Shown one piece after another: positions 50,999 to 60,277 of a stretch of DNA of 64,000 nucleotides. The stretch is from MR-S7 sp000400995. GTDB lineage: Bacteria; Pseudomonadota; Gammaproteobacteria; Burkholderiales; Burkholderiaceae_C. The translations under genes and the position numbers were made by a program. The notes under the pieces were generated by a model. The model had not been told where the DNA came from, did not search any database, and saw only the letters and a program-made list of their open reading frames with translations. Position 1 is the stretch's first letter. Each line of letters begins with the position of its first letter. The DNA is taken from the NCBI RefSeq assembly GCF_045291395.1, contig NZ_CP152342.1:3534001-3598000 (forward strand), read 5' to 3'.

Positions 50999-53900
50999 TT
51001 AGAGAGCTTTTTCCAAAGAAATGAAGCGATCTACCAAACTATCCCAGTCGTGCTTTTCTGCATAATCAATTGATCTTGTACGCAGAGCATCGTATTTCTC
51101 TACCGACCGAAGCACTTCTTTTATCTCTTGCGCCCACACGGCAGCATCTCCCTCCACGGTACAGGCATATTCACGTACATCGTCGAAAATTCGGGCACCC
51201 GAGATCAGAAGAGGGAGCCCCACGGACAAGCAATCAGCAGCGGCGGCACTCCCGCCTTCCTCACTTTGTTCATAGGCCAAGAGTGCAAGGTCTGCGTCGC
51301 AAAGCAATGTAAGTTGTTCCTTTTTCTCATGGAATGTGGTATCAAAAACAACATGGGCTTCCAGACCTAGTGCATCCACCATTTCTCGGCAACGTCTCAG
51401 TTCTTCCCTAGAGTCGTCACTTGGATATTCTGCACAGTGAACACGGAGCACCGCACCCGGAAATTCAATTTGAACCGCTGGCATTGCACCAATCAGCGTT
51501 TGAATGTTCTTGTGAGGACGGAGAAAACCAGTCGTGACAAGCGTTGGCGGCTTTTTTTCCAGTCCCTGCCACCTATTGACTCTGGCACATCGGGAATATT
51601 ACTTTTCAATCCGATAGGGGAGTAAATCGCTTTCAAACCAAGCTCTTTCGCAGCATTGCACTCCGCCAATCTATGGAAGAATACCCAAGCACCCATTGCC
51701 GCCATTTCAATCAATGCCTGCCCATCCTCGACTCTGAAACGATGGTTATCAATGATCACCTGCCATCGGTTCTCAATGCATTCTTTCACAAAACGTCTCA
51801 ACTCCTCAGCCGGAAAAAATCCAGGATGGTATTGAACAATCACCCTATTCGAGCCCGTTGATCGAATTAAATCCACCGTTTCTGTATATATAAAGCTATG
51901 GGCAAATGATTTATCATCATAATACCAGCCAATATGCGCACCCTGCCCTGCATCATTTAGCGTCACGCCGGAAGTTTCGCTGCGGCAGCTGATGACATGA
52001 ACAGCCATCCCCTTTTTTTCAGGGCAGTCCCGAGGCTTGCCGCATACTCCCCAACACCGCATTTATGCCCTTGGGTTGAAAACATCACCACCGCGCACTT
52101 TCCTCCCTTGATTAAGGTCGGATTTTCCATGCTCGGTGCGTCCTCTATCCTCCCGATTCGCCTTAATCGAGCAATCAGCGTTTCCGGATCAGCCAAGTCA
52201 TTGGTTACGGCATCGTCCTCAAACCCTCCCACTACCCGCAGGGCTTCCGTACGCACAGCTATTCGCGGTAAGGCAGCACCCGCCCCCGCATGTGATAGAG
52301 GCACCCAAGCTATGGACTGCGCACCACCTGCTGCCATTGACACACTTTCACGTAGCTGAAAAAGCCATGCCTCGTCAGGTAAATCATATTCTTGTGCTAG
52401 CACCAAAATTACTCCATTCGCTAGCGAAACGCCCACATTCTTTGCGGCACCAAGCCCCAAATGAGGAGCATGCATATATACCAATGGAAACCCATACTCC
52501 TGCAGTTGATTCTTTCTCGAACCTGATGCACGGTCTATCACAATCAACTCAAAATCGCGCTCTATCTGGCAGCCAAGCGCCAAGCAAAAAGCACTGAGAT
52601 CATCGAAGCCCCCCGACGCTACAATAAGCACCGAGAAACGAGGTACGGATTGCAATGCATAACGACTACGGGCGGCCAGCAATTGGCCTGTGAACTTGCT
52701 GATGCGCTCCCATGAATAGTATTGCTCAACGCAGATACGGGCCTTTTCTCCTCGGCTCTCCCTCTTCCTTGGATCCTTAAGTTGATTGATATTTTTTATA
52801 AATGGAGCCGCTTGCGGAGCAGTGATCTCGACGGCATCACCGGAGTTCTTTGTAATACCCCTCGCGCCAATCTCGGTGGCAATGATTGGCAATCCAAATG
52901 CCATGAAGTCAAACATTTTAATATTTGTTCCCGAGCCCGAGAACATCGGATTGACTGCTACGTCTGCCGCAGTCAGCCACTGCACCTTTTCTGCCTCTTC
53001 GATTGGCCCCGTAATATGTACATTTTTATGTACCGACGCGACTCTTTTGCCCACACCACCTGCGATCACAAATAATGTATCGGTGCTTTCCGGCGCCAGC
53101 TGATCTACAATGAATTGGGCAGCCTCCACATTGGGCTCATAAGCGCTACCGATGAAAATCGCAACCAGTGACCATTGCGCAATGTCCAGCCGCCTTTTTG
53201 CATTCATTCGGTCTGCGGGCATAGGCCTTGGATGTGCAAATGCCATGACACCGTTAGGCACTACGCGCAATTTGTTGGCGTGAATTCTGTACAAGCGATT
53301 GAAGCGTGATGCGTCTTCCTGGGAGCACGTCAGGACAAGGTCAGCCCGCTGGCACAGACGCAGTTCGTCGTCGACCACGCATCGCAGCAGTTCTGCCTCC
53401 ACGGAACTATTTTCGTCCAGCAACTGGGCGCGCAAAAAACCTTCGACATTCTGCGAATCGTACACAATGGTTTGATTGGGGCGGAGTTCTGCTGCAAGCA
53501 AGGGATACACCCAAGGATGCGAAAACACCACCACGTCTGCCTCACGTACCGCTTCGCGGGCCGTCCGAACGTATTCGACCGATAAGCGCCCCAACCGTCC
53601 AAAAGTAATATCAATGGTCGTTTTGCCACCTGCTTTAGCCGATAATCGCCCCGCTTCTGCATGGTGCTCGCGGCTCAATGGCACATCGATTTCTTCTAAG
53701 CCTGGGCTGAGCCTGTGTCGCCGATAGCACTCACCGGGCCAGTCGTAGCTTCCGATGTAGGTACAGTCGATTTCACTACCCAGGTTGTGGTAAAGCCCTA
53801 GGAGCCTCAGTCTTCCGCCGCCCACTGGCGGGTCGATGGGCTGCATGTCCAAAACTGCGACCTTGAGCTTGTCCGGTATCGTCTCTCTCTGGGGAGCCAA

Positions 53901-54950
53901 CGCGGCATTCAACAGTTTCTGTGCTACATCGCTCCAATGCATTTGGGCGACCCAGGCCCGCCCGTTCTGGCCCATTTCTTCAGCCTGGCGCGGATTATCA
54001 AATAGCGATTCGAGCGCTTTGCAAATTTCCTTAGGGTCCGGTGCACAGATGCGGCCAGAAATCCCGTCAATGACGATGCGCGCCGGCTCTCCTGAATCCA
54101 CACAGGTTACAACTGGCTTTCCACTGGCAAAGGCCTCGAGCGTGATGTAGCCATAGTCTTCCCGCTCAGGCACAAATGGGACGGCAAGCGCCCGAGAATA
54201 TAGTTCGATCAGGGAAGCATCGCTCACCCTGCCTAGAAATTCGATTCGCGGGTCGCCTGCTGCCAATGCTTCCAGTTTCGTCTTTGCTTCACCAGTTCCC
54301 GCGATCAGCAGTCTCATTGGGCGGGACGAGCAACGTACCGCTTCGATCACCAAATGGACACGTTTCCAGTCGTGCAGGCGGCCCGGCAAGAAAAAATAGT
54401 CCGCAGCAGTCGCGCATTGAAAGCCAGTGACGCCCAGTGGAGGATGCAGCACCTCAGCATCCAACCCACGCCAACGATAAAGCCGGTCGGCCACTTCATG
54501 CCCAATCGCGAATCGGGCTTTGACCTGTGTCATCGCCTTGAGGTCTCGTGCATGAATGCGTGCGCGTTGCCAATAGTCTTGCTGCCCGGCATTGGGAAAG
54601 ACACGTTCGAACATGTCATCGAACACGCGAACCGTATGGACTAGATACAAAACGTGGCACGGATGGCACGCTGCATAGGTCGGCGCCTTCGTCGAGATGA
54701 CAACGTCGAAGTTAGAGACGTTCAGCGCTTCACAGCGATCGTAGTTGCCCATAATGGCATTGAAATTGGGCTCATCTGCAGGGATGGAAATCAGTTCAGC
54801 CTCGCATTCGAGTTGCCTCAAACCACCGAGCAATCCTTCATACAACCTCTCGGCGCCACCCACCACGCCAGTCGTCGGCCCCGCTGCCAGCACTGCGACC
54901 CGCAGTCCTTGGTGGTTGATCTTCGGCACAGCCTCTCCACTTCCCCTCAT
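50999..54950 (-). CDS. Very large multi-domain glycosyltransferase (GT4-GT4-GT2-GT4), frame broken at two T7 runs
   Basis: One long gene of about 1317 residues is seen if one base is added at each of two T7 runs (52013-52019 and 51552-51558; A8 on the coding strand). Domains: GT4-A (about 15-375; VGGAERLYEGLL, PGRLHDWKRVHLVIEA, EDYGYITLEAFASGKP), GT4-B (about 376-750; GTNIKMFDFMAFGLPIIATE), GT2 (about 765-930; SVLIVASGGFDDL, weak DxD-like YDLPDE), GT4-C (about 945-1317; GHKCGVGEYAASLG, TTGFLRPHKNIQTLIGAM, EGGSAAAADCLSVGLPLLIS). As given the frame ends at 51963 and two further fragments follow. It probably adds several sugars in turn. Its start overlaps the upstream gene (ATGA). Confidence 0.8.
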
Positions 54951-57193
54951 TGAGGTCCCCCTTGATAGGCAACCAGTTCACGCCGGATCCCAAGCAACAC
55001 GTCGGCTACCGTCACCGGGCCATCCTTGCCATCAATGCTCCAAGACAGGTATTGACCTGCGACTGGCAGGACGCATTCGACCAATTGGCGGGCACTTTGG
55101 GCCCAAGAGATTCTCGCGATACCATGCGAGACTGGGTCACCGTCCGAACGGAACATATCTGCCGGGACAGACAAGAGATCATCCCCCAACGAAAAATTAT
55201 GCACCTCGATCGACTGCAAACGCTCGGGAAGATTCTCTCGAACCCATGCGCTGTAATCATCGGCCACTGCTTGTGAAATACAAAGCACACCATCGGCTTT
55301 TGATATTACTTGCAGCCACTTTTCGCGCAAAGAAAATATCTCAGGCGGAAAATACCGTGAATGCCCGGCATTCAAAAGATTGTAAATAACGAAATAGACC
55401 CGAACACCCGCCAGACGAATCGCATCGAGATACTGGGCGTTTTGTGTGACCAAGGTAGGCTGGAGATCAAGCCCAAGAAAAATATCGCCACGCTGGGGGG
55501 CAATAATGCCCACCGCAGCTTCACCGATGCCGTAGAGCTGTGCAATTCGTTCACCCGCATGGCGATACCCCTGCTCTCCAGGATTTGCAAAGACTGGCCG
55601 GATAAAGAACCCTGCAGGAGGACTGGAGATCAGTTCAATCAACAGATTTTTGACCACCCCTTGTGCATCACCCAACTTATCTTCATTGATCAGACATGTT
55701 ACATCCAGGAAAATCTGGAGCACCGCCCTTGGCCCAGACCCATTTGCCCCCCTAACAAACCTGGCGGGGTGCACCGGAATATTGACAGCCTGATTGACTT
55801 GACGAATAGCGTATCCATGGAGCTTAGGGAACGGCTTCAATATTGCATGAACCAGTGCAACTAAAGTTGCATTCTTGAGAAGCCGGGCAATCCCCCACTT
55901 GACAATCGACACTCTCTGCGGAACTGGTGGCGGCTGCTTTGTCTCGGAAGGGCTGAATTCCGATTGAGCCTGAACTTCGCTCACGGCATCTTGTGAAAAT
56001 GTTTTTTTTTGCAGAATCCACCCACCGACAAAGCGCAAAGGAGAAGTCAGACGCCACGATAGGCTTCGGTATACGGACAAGAGCTTTTGATGGCGGTCGT
56101 CCGCCAGGTGCCAATAATGGCGATTCGATTGATTCAGTGCATTCAACTGCATCTGGGCCGTCGCCATCTCCCGCTCCATCTGCGTCAATCTGGACTGGAT
56201 CACCTGAAGGACACCCTCAGCTTCGGCGACACGCCCCTCATGCAACCGTGCGAGTACGTCTACTTCGGTAGCACGCTGCCAGGTGAATGCAGTTTCTGTC
56301 TCGCGCTGCACACCATCGGCTTGCGCGCGTACAACCTGAGTTCCTATGTCCCGTCGGCTCTGCCATTCATCAAGATGGCCTATGGCGGCCACCACGCCAT
56401 CTTCAACGTTGGCAATGCGCTGGTGCATCTCGGCCATGCGTCGCGCCAGCGTACTGTCATACCGATCAGCAATTTCTCGTAGCTCTATTCCGAAAGGGGC
56501 CGCAAAAGCAGCATCGAAGGATGCCATTACGTCAGGGGAAGCCGCTTTCTGCGCCACCACGGCATAGTCGGGACTGACACCACCTAATACATCCATCATA
56601 CGGATGTCGGTGCGTGAGCGCAGTTCAGCCGACTCCTGCAACCTCAAGGTGCGTACTCGAGCAAAACCGTAATGCTCAGGTAAAAACGAAAGCAGTGGGG
56701 GAGGGAGAGGCCGCAGATGGGTGGGGTCGAGAAAGAAGCTACTAGTCCCCACTACCAGGTTTTCTGGGTTAGGTGTTTCAAGAATGAGCAAACCGCCCGG
56801 TTTCAACACCCTTAGTGCATGAGCCACCAGAGTTTCAAGGTCACTGAACGAAATGTGCTCTGCGACGTGGAATCCCGACACAATGCATTGTGTCCTATCT
56901 CCCAATGATTTCAGGTAGGCAATTGCGTCTCCTTCAACCGCTGGCAGCCCGCGCTCTGTGCAGGCTGCAAGCATATCGACGTCAAAATCAACACCCTGAG
57001 GCAAGAAGCCCGCGTCCTGCACCAGTTCTATCCACTCGCCTCGGCCACAACCTAGATCGATAGCATTGGCTGGCTGATAAATACTCAGTAGCGGCTGGAT
57101 GAAAGGAAGATAAGTTTCGAGACGCTGAGAGATCAACTCGCGCGAACCTCGATAACGTTCTTCAAAGGCACGGTAAAAGCCGGTAGATTTCAC
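54947..57193 (-). CDS. Methyltransferase with central helical region and partial GT4 domain (WbdD-like cap plus transferase)
   Basis: GTG at 57191-57193 overlaps the wzt stop (GTGA) and gives KSTGFYRAFEERYRGSREL, the normal start of this family. Residues 1-230: SAM methyltransferase (AIDLGCGRGEWIELV, HVAEHISFSDLETL, LETPNPENL). Residues 250-400: long charged helical region, likely coiled coil, ending in SVYRSLSWRLTSPLR. Residues 490-748: GT4-like domain (FLDVTCLINEDKLGDAQGVV, LYFVIYNLL-type segment, SKADGVLCISQAVADDY), but the expected donor-binding half (E-x7-E) is missing and the protein jumps to the C-terminal SWAQSARQLVECVLP. A WbdD-like chain terminator is likely. 748 residues. Confidence 0.8.
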   Translation of the reverse strand: MKSTGFYRAFEERYRGSRELISQRLETYLPFIQPLLSIYQPANAIDLGCGRGEWIELVQDAGFLPQGVDFDVDMLAACTERGLPAVEGDAIAYLKSLGDRTQCIVSGFHVAEHISFSDLETLVAHALRVLKPGGLLILETPNPENLVVGTSSFFLDPTHLRPLPPPLLSFLPEHYGFARVRTLRLQESAELRSRTDIRMMDVLGGVSPDYAVVAQKAASPDVMASFDAAFAAPFGIELREIADRYDSTLARRMAEMHQRIANVEDGVVAAIGHLDEWQSRRDIGTQVVRAQADGVQRETETAFTWQRATEVDVLARLHEGRVAEAEGVLQVIQSRLTQMEREMATAQMQLNALNQSNRHYWHLADDRHQKLLSVYRSLSWRLTSPLRFVGGWILQKKTFSQDAVSEVQAQSEFSPSETKQPPPVPQRVSIVKWGIARLLKNATLVALVHAILKPFPKLHGYAIRQVNQAVNIPVHPARFVRGANGSGPRAVLQIFLDVTCLINEDKLGDAQGVVKNLLIELISSPPAGFFIRPVFANPGEQGYRHAGERIAQLYGIGEAAVGIIAPQRGDIFLGLDLQPTLVTQNAQYLDAIRLAGVRVYFVIYNLLNAGHSRYFPPEIFSLREKWLQVISKADGVLCISQAVADDYSAWVRENLPERLQSIEVHNFSLGDDLLSVPADMFRSDGDPVSHGIARISWAQSARQLVECVLPVAGQYLSWSIDGKDGPVTVADVLLGIRRELVAYQGGPQ

Positions 57194-58407
57194 TTTTTGT
57201 ATTCGACTTGAGGTACAAGCCAACTTACCCCCACAAACGGGTTTCGGTTGACATTGACCACATTGAACATCAGCGCCCTATCGCGCCACTCGTAATTGGT
57301 AGCCAGGTGGGTGTCCACCACATGTAGCGCTGTGGACAAGGAATACGAGCCCACGCCGATGTTGGCCGGGAAAGAAAACCCCAGACTGACCACCTCACCT
57401 CGCTTCAATTGCACCATAGCCACCTTGAGATGATATGTATTAGTGCCAAATATCGGCTGCCCCAACCGGTCCTTGATTACGTAGCCAAATACCAGATCGG
57501 GCAAGTCGGCATGCAGACGAATCCGTACCTGCAGACACACCGGCTCGCCCACATTGACGTATTCGACAACCTCGTCTTCTGAGTTGCGCAGTTCAATGGA
57601 TTCGACCCGTGCCTCGCCAGTGCCCGAGGTCGTTTGCATACGACCACCCTCTAGGCGCTTAACCTCTATGGTGGCATTTTCACGCTCGGCAATAAGCGCG
57701 TTGTAGAAGTCCATGACCTCCGCAGGTGACCCGTCTCTGATAACAAAGCCGTGTTCAAGCAGGATGGCGCGGTCGCACAGGCTTTGGATGGCGCTGCGGT
57801 CATGCGACACGATAAGCAGCGACGTGCCTTTTTCGCGGAATTCGCGGATTTTGTCGAAGCTCTTGTGCTGAAAATAGGCATCCCCCACCGACAGCGCCTC
57901 ATCGACGATCAACAAATCTGGCCGCACCGCCGTGGCCACGCTGAAGGCCAGGCGCATCTGCATGCCACTGGAATACAGGCGCACGGGGCGGTCGATGTAG
58001 TCGCCTATTTCTGCAAAGGCTTCGATGGCGGGCATGCAGGCGGTGATTTCGCCTTGCGTCAGGCCCAGCAGTTGCCCGGCCATGAAGACGTTTTGTCGGC
58101 CCGTGAAGTCGGGATGAAAGCCCATGCCTAGTTCCAGCAATGCGGCGACGCGGCCATGCCGGGTGACGCTGCCCTGCGTGGGCTGGGTGGTGCCGGTGAT
58201 GATCTTGAGCAGTGTGCTTTTGCCAGCGCCATTCACACCAATGATGCCCACGGCCTCGCCGGGCTTTACCGTAAAGGCGATATCGCGCAGCACCCAGGTT
58301 TTCTCATGCATGGTGCGGCGGCTGATCCATTCCCACGCGCGCGCCCACTTGCTGGGGTAGCGCTTGTAGGCTTTGCCGATGTTGGTGACGGTGAGGGCTG
58401 CACTCAT
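57190..58407 (-). CDS. wzt: ABC transporter ATPase Wzt with carbohydrate-binding C-terminus
   Basis: Wzt drives export of finished lipid-linked polysaccharide through Wzm. The 405-residue product has Walker A GVNGAGKSTLLK, the Q-loop, signature LYSSGMQMRLAFS, Walker B LLIVDEALSVGD and the H-loop VSHD. Residues about 255-405 form an extra beta-rich domain (VESIELRNSEDEVVEYVNVGE, FGTNTYHL), which in O-antigen Wzt recognises the capped chain end. The next gene downstream encodes the methyltransferase that could make this cap. Overlaps the YhcG-like gene by 4 bases. Confidence 0.94.
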   Translation of the reverse strand: MSAALTVTNIGKAYKRYPSKWARAWEWISRRTMHEKTWVLRDIAFTVKPGEAVGIIGVNGAGKSTLLKIITGTTQPTQGSVTRHGRVAALLELGMGFHPDFTGRQNVFMAGQLLGLTQGEITACMPAIEAFAEIGDYIDRPVRLYSSGMQMRLAFSVATAVRPDLLIVDEALSVGDAYFQHKSFDKIREFREKGTSLLIVSHDRSAIQSLCDRAILLEHGFVIRDGSPAEVMDFYNALIAERENATIEVKRLEGGRMQTTSGTGEARVESIELRNSEDEVVEYVNVGEPVCLQVRIRLHADLPDLVFGYVIKDRLGQPIFGTNTYHLKVAMVQLKRGEVVSLGFSFPANIGVGSYSLSTALHVVDTHLATNYEWRDRALMFNVVNVNRNPFVGVSWLVPQVEYKK

Positions 58408-59465
58408 GGCTGGCGGGTGCTTTTTTTATCGTTGTGCAGAGCTTCTTCCAGCGCCTCGATGCTGGGCAATTGGTTCAGCAAGTCCGGGGGCAAGGTGTGC
58501 GACAGGGTGTAGCTGGCCAGGCCCAGCGGCTTGTGGATGTCTGACAGCGCATATTCGGCCACCAGGCGGTCTTTGCTTTTGCACAGCAGCAGGCCGATGC
58601 TGGGGGCGTCGCTTTCGCAGCGAAGCCGCTCGTCCACAACCTTGAGGTAGAAGTTGAGCTTGCCTGCGAATTCGGGTTCGAAGTCGCCCGTCTTCAGTTC
58701 CACCACCACATAGCAGTGCAGGCGGGCATGGTAGAAGAGCAGGTCGAGAAAGAATTCGCGCTCGCCCACTTGCAGGGGCACTTGTCGCCCCATGTAGGCA
58801 AAGCCTGCGCCCAGTTCCAGCAAGAACTGGGTGATGTGGTCGATGAGCGCTTTTTCCAGCTCGCGCTCGTGGTGTTCGGGTGTCAGCGAGAGAAAGTCGA
58901 ACACATACGGGTCTTTGAGTACCTGGGCCGCCAAGTCTGATTGGGGCGCGGACCGGGTGTTGGCAAAGTTGCTGATGGCCTTGCCTTCGCGCTGCCACAG
59001 GCCGCTTTCGATGTGGTGCGTGAGTACGGCGCGGCTCCAGCCGTGGGCCTGGGTTTGGCGCAGGTAGTACAGGGCTTCGGCGTGGCTGGCGCACTTGCTG
59101 GCAATCAGCACGTTGTGCCACCAGGGGGTGCTGAACAATTGCGTAGCAGCCTGCTTCGCAATTGCCGAATCGCTGCTCCAAAAGCGGTGCCAGCGGCGGA
59201 TTTGCTCCAGATTGCGCTTGGAGAACCCCTTGACCTGCGGAAACTCCTGCATCAAGTCCTGGCTCAGGCGCTGCAAGAAGCCGGTGCCCCAGCGCTGCTC
59301 GGCCTGCTGCGCGGCAATGTCGGCGCCCAGCTGCCAGTAGAACTGCAGCAGTTCGACATTCACGGCCACGGCTGCCTTGAGCTGCACTTGCCAAAAGCTT
59401 GTCTTGAGTTGTGCCAGCCATTGGGGATAATCGGCCGCCTGCGGGGGCGAGGGGGTGCCGGGCAT
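58404..59465 (-). CDS. PDDEXK-family nuclease-like protein (YhcG/DUF1016)
   Basis: The 353-residue product has an N-terminal DUF1016 helical region (FYWQLGADIAAQQ, WGTGFLQRLSQDLMQEFP, GFSKRNLEQIRRWHRFW) and a C-terminal PD-(D/E)xK nuclease domain (FFLDLLFYHARLHCYVVVELK plus TGDFEPEF, catalytic D...ExK). Family members are linked to mobile elements and DNA metabolism or defence; their function is uncertain. It is unexpectedly placed between wzm and wzt, with the ATG overlapping the wzm stop (TGATG) and its own stop overlapping wzt (ATGA), so it is cotranslated with the exporter. GTG at 59468 is an alternative start. Confidence 0.9.
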   Translation of the reverse strand: MPGTPSPPQAADYPQWLAQLKTSFWQVQLKAAVAVNVELLQFYWQLGADIAAQQAEQRWGTGFLQRLSQDLMQEFPQVKGFSKRNLEQIRRWHRFWSSDSAIAKQAATQLFSTPWWHNVLIASKCASHAEALYYLRQTQAHGWSRAVLTHHIESGLWQREGKAISNFANTRSAPQSDLAAQVLKDPYVFDFLSLTPEHHERELEKALIDHITQFLLELGAGFAYMGRQVPLQVGEREFFLDLLFYHARLHCYVVVELKTGDFEPEFAGKLNFYLKVVDERLRCESDAPSIGLLLCKSKDRLVAEYALSDIHKPLGLASYTLSHTLPPDLLNQLPSIEALEEALHNDKKSTRQP

Positions 59466-60277
59466 CACAGCTCGTCCACCATTTCACCCACGCGGGCTAG
59501 GAAGAAGCCCGCACCCAGCAGCAGAAAGACCACGGCTAGCCCTGCCAGCGGCAACAGCGGCCCAGCGGAGGGTACGGCTTTGTCCAGATAGATCTGCTGG
59601 TAGCCGGCCATCAGCGGGGCCATCGGGTTCAGCGCCATCAGGCTGCGCACTTTTTCAGGCAGCGCGGGCAGGGTGTAGACGATGGGCGTGAGCCAGAACC
59701 AAAACTGCAAGACCACGCCGGTCAGTTGCCCCACGTCGCGAAAGAACACGTTGAGCGTGCCCAGGAAGATGCCCAAGCCCAGTGTGAACAGGATTTGCAG
59801 CGCCAGCAGCGGCACGGCTGCCAGCAGCGCCTGCCCCGGCCAGTGGCCGATGAGCGCGAGGAACACCAGGTACAGCGTGAAGACGATGCCGAAGTTGATG
59901 AGCGCCGACAGCGTGACGATGGCGGGCAGACAGATGCGCGGGAAGTTCGATTTCTTGATGAGGTTGCCATGCTCCAGGAACACGTTGTTCAGCCGCCCGA
60001 GCATTTCGGCGAACAGGCTCCAGTGGATGACGCCCGCGCACAGATAGATGCTGAAGGCGAACGGGGTCTGCTCGTGCCCTTGCAGCGTGTTGCCCATGAG
60101 GCGCCCGAACACCACGGTGTAGATGACGATCATGGTCAGCGGGTTGGCCACGGACCAGAAGGCGCCCAGCAGGGATTCGCGGTATTTGCCCTGGAATTCG
60201 CGCAGGACGCTGCTCCAGACGAACCCACGGTACGACCACAACGCCCGCAGCATGGGCATGCCAGGCATGGCGATCAT
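59465..60277 (-). CDS. wzm: ABC transporter permease Wzm
   Basis: Wzm is the membrane subunit of the O-antigen-type ABC exporter. The 270-residue product has six membrane helices and family features: FQGKYRESLLGAFWSVANPL, FGRLMGNTLQG, NLIKKSNFPRICLPAIV, NVFFRDVGQLTGVVLQFWFWLTPIVY and NPMAPLMAGYQQIYLD. The ATG overlaps the manC stop (ATGA). A nuclease-family gene separates it from wzt, but all overlaps are kept, so wzm and wzt remain one translation unit. Confidence 0.94.
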   Translation of the reverse strand: MIAMPGMPMLRALWSYRGFVWSSVLREFQGKYRESLLGAFWSVANPLTMIVIYTVVFGRLMGNTLQGHEQTPFAFSIYLCAGVIHWSLFAEMLGRLNNVFLEHGNLIKKSNFPRICLPAIVTLSALINFGIVFTLYLVFLALIGHWPGQALLAAVPLLALQILFTLGLGIFLGTLNVFFRDVGQLTGVVLQFWFWLTPIVYTLPALPEKVRSLMALNPMAPLMAGYQQIYLDKAVPSAGPLLPLAGLAVVFLLLGAGFFLARVGEMVDEL

